Positions 14,335-14,898 of a stretch of 14,898 nucleotides of DNA are shown here, in pieces (within the stretch, counting starts at the first letter, position 1; every line of letters begins with the position of its first letter). The translations under genes and the position numbers were made by a program. The stretch is from Bryobacterales bacterium (GTDB lineage: Bacteria > Acidobacteriota > Terriglobia > Bryobacterales > Bryobacteraceae), in the NCBI GenBank assembly GCA_003164075.1, contig PLRZ01000676.1, positions 21,500-36,397 on the forward strand, read 5' to 3'. The notes below the pieces were generated by a model, which worked only from the letters and a program-made list of their open reading frames with translations, was not told the DNA's origin and did not search any database.

Positions 14335-14898
14335 TCAAATCGAGTTTACGCCCGATGCCAGGAATCCGCCATCCACGGCGAGGCATTGGCCGGTGATGAA
14401 ACTGGCGGCGTCGGAAGCTAACAGCACCGCGGCGCCGATCAGTTCCTGCGAACTGCCGAATCGCGCCATGGGGGTGCGCAGCTTCAACTCGCGTCCGCGC
14501 TCCGTACCGTCGAGGAACGCGGCGTTCAAATCGGTGCGAAAGACGCCGGGCGCGATGGCGTTCACGTTGACGCCGGCCTGCGCCCACTCCACCGCCAGAC
14601 TGCGCGTGAGCGAGAGCACCGCCGCTTTCGAAGCGGCGTAGGCCGTCACCTGCACCAGCGCCACGTAGGAATTCAGCGACGCGATATTAATGATGCGGCC
14701 GCGCCGGTTGGCCGCCAATGCCGCATAGAACGACTGGCACGTCCGCAACATTCCGGTGAGATTGACGTCCATCAATCGATCCCATTCGCCCTCGCTGACA
14801 TCCACCGTGGGCTTGCGGAAGATCTGGCCGGCGGCGTTCAACAGGACGTCCACCTGGCCGAATTCGGCGAGAACCGCGTCGCGGAACTGGTCCACCGA
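14335..14898 (-). CDS. Short-chain dehydrogenase/reductase, 5' end outside the window
   Basis: Some 187 codons are present; the N-terminal Rossmann TGxxxGxG motif lies beyond base 14898, so the start is not visible. The visible SDR motifs are VDVLLNAAG (NAAG variant of NNAG), MDVNLTG (structural Asn), IINIASLNS (catalytic Ser), YAASKAA (catalytic Tyr and Lys), NVNAIAPGVFRTD, and the C-terminal ITGQCLAVDGGFLASG. The overall pattern resembles KduD/gluconate-5-dehydrogenase-like SDRs, which act on sugar acids; that would fit the pectin genes nearby but is not proven. It is followed after 10 nt by the Tat-exported isomerase-like gene, whose ribosome site overlaps this stop codon, implying co-translation. 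Confidence 0.92.
   Translation of the reverse strand, partial: SVDQFRDAVLAEFGQVDVLLNAAGQIFRKPTVDVSEGEWDRLMDVNLTGMLRTCQSFYAALAANRRGRIINIASLNSYVALVQVTAYAASKAAVLSLTRSLAVEWAQAGVNVNAIAPGVFRTDLNAAFLDGTERGRELKLRTPMARFGSSQELIGAAVLLASDAASFITGQCLAVDGGFLASGVNSI

Overview
The window is a GC-rich bacterial chromosome segment. It most resembles a soil acidobacterium of the Bryobacter/Solibacter type. That placement is an inference from the mix of an ACE-like M2 peptidase, several pectin-type GH28 enzymes, Tat-exported sugar-isomerase-like proteins and abundant short palindromic repeats. No rRNA, tRNA, CRISPR array or transposase is visible.

Layout. (1) Bases 1-348 are the C-terminus of an M2 (peptidyl-dipeptidase A) metallopeptidase. 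(2) A 536-bp non-coding stretch follows, then a first GH28-like gene (885-2540, +). This gene is bracketed by two related short elements with inverted-repeat ends (633-791 and 2562-2699) that lie in opposite orientation to each other. (3) A tight minus-strand operon runs panB > panC > coaX > secreted M24 aminopeptidase (6498 to 2706). It has ATGA overlaps at two junctions and a 6-nt gap at the third, and it covers pantothenate synthesis and its phosphorylation towards CoA. (4) A small plus-strand module holds an intact Phd/YefM-type antitoxin and a wrecked PIN-toxin remnant (6724-7162), followed by repeat debris. (5) A pectin/galacturonate block comprises uxaE (tagaturonate epimerase) translationally coupled to a secreted, catalytically complete GH28 (9904 to 7293, -), with a divergent third GH28 (10133-11545, +). 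The 228-bp divergent region holds a good sigma70-type promoter for uxaE and three imperfect 22-bp direct repeats. (6) A LysR regulator (-) is divergent from a hot-dog thioesterase (+). The thioesterase overlaps tail-to-tail with a 47-aa zinc-ribbon protein (-). (7) A minus-strand pair ends the window: an SDR oxidoreductase (5' end outside the window) and a Tat-exported xylose-isomerase-like TIM barrel.

How the genes fit together. The GH28 enzymes carry Sec or Tat export signals and would cut homogalacturonan or a related pectic chain outside the cytoplasm. UxaE would rearrange the galacturonate-derived tagaturonate inside the cell. The terminal SDR resembles KduD/gluconate-dehydrogenase types and could belong to the same catabolism. 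The remaining uronate steps (UxaC, UxaB/UxuB, KDG kinase, transporter) are not in the window.

Novelty. I do not see a clear new defence or mobile system. The points most worth a second look are the repeat-flanked GH28 gene, the orphaned antitoxin with an internally deleted PIN gene, the uxaE-GH28 coupling with its operator-like repeats, and the small zinc-ribbon gene antisense to the end of the thioesterase.
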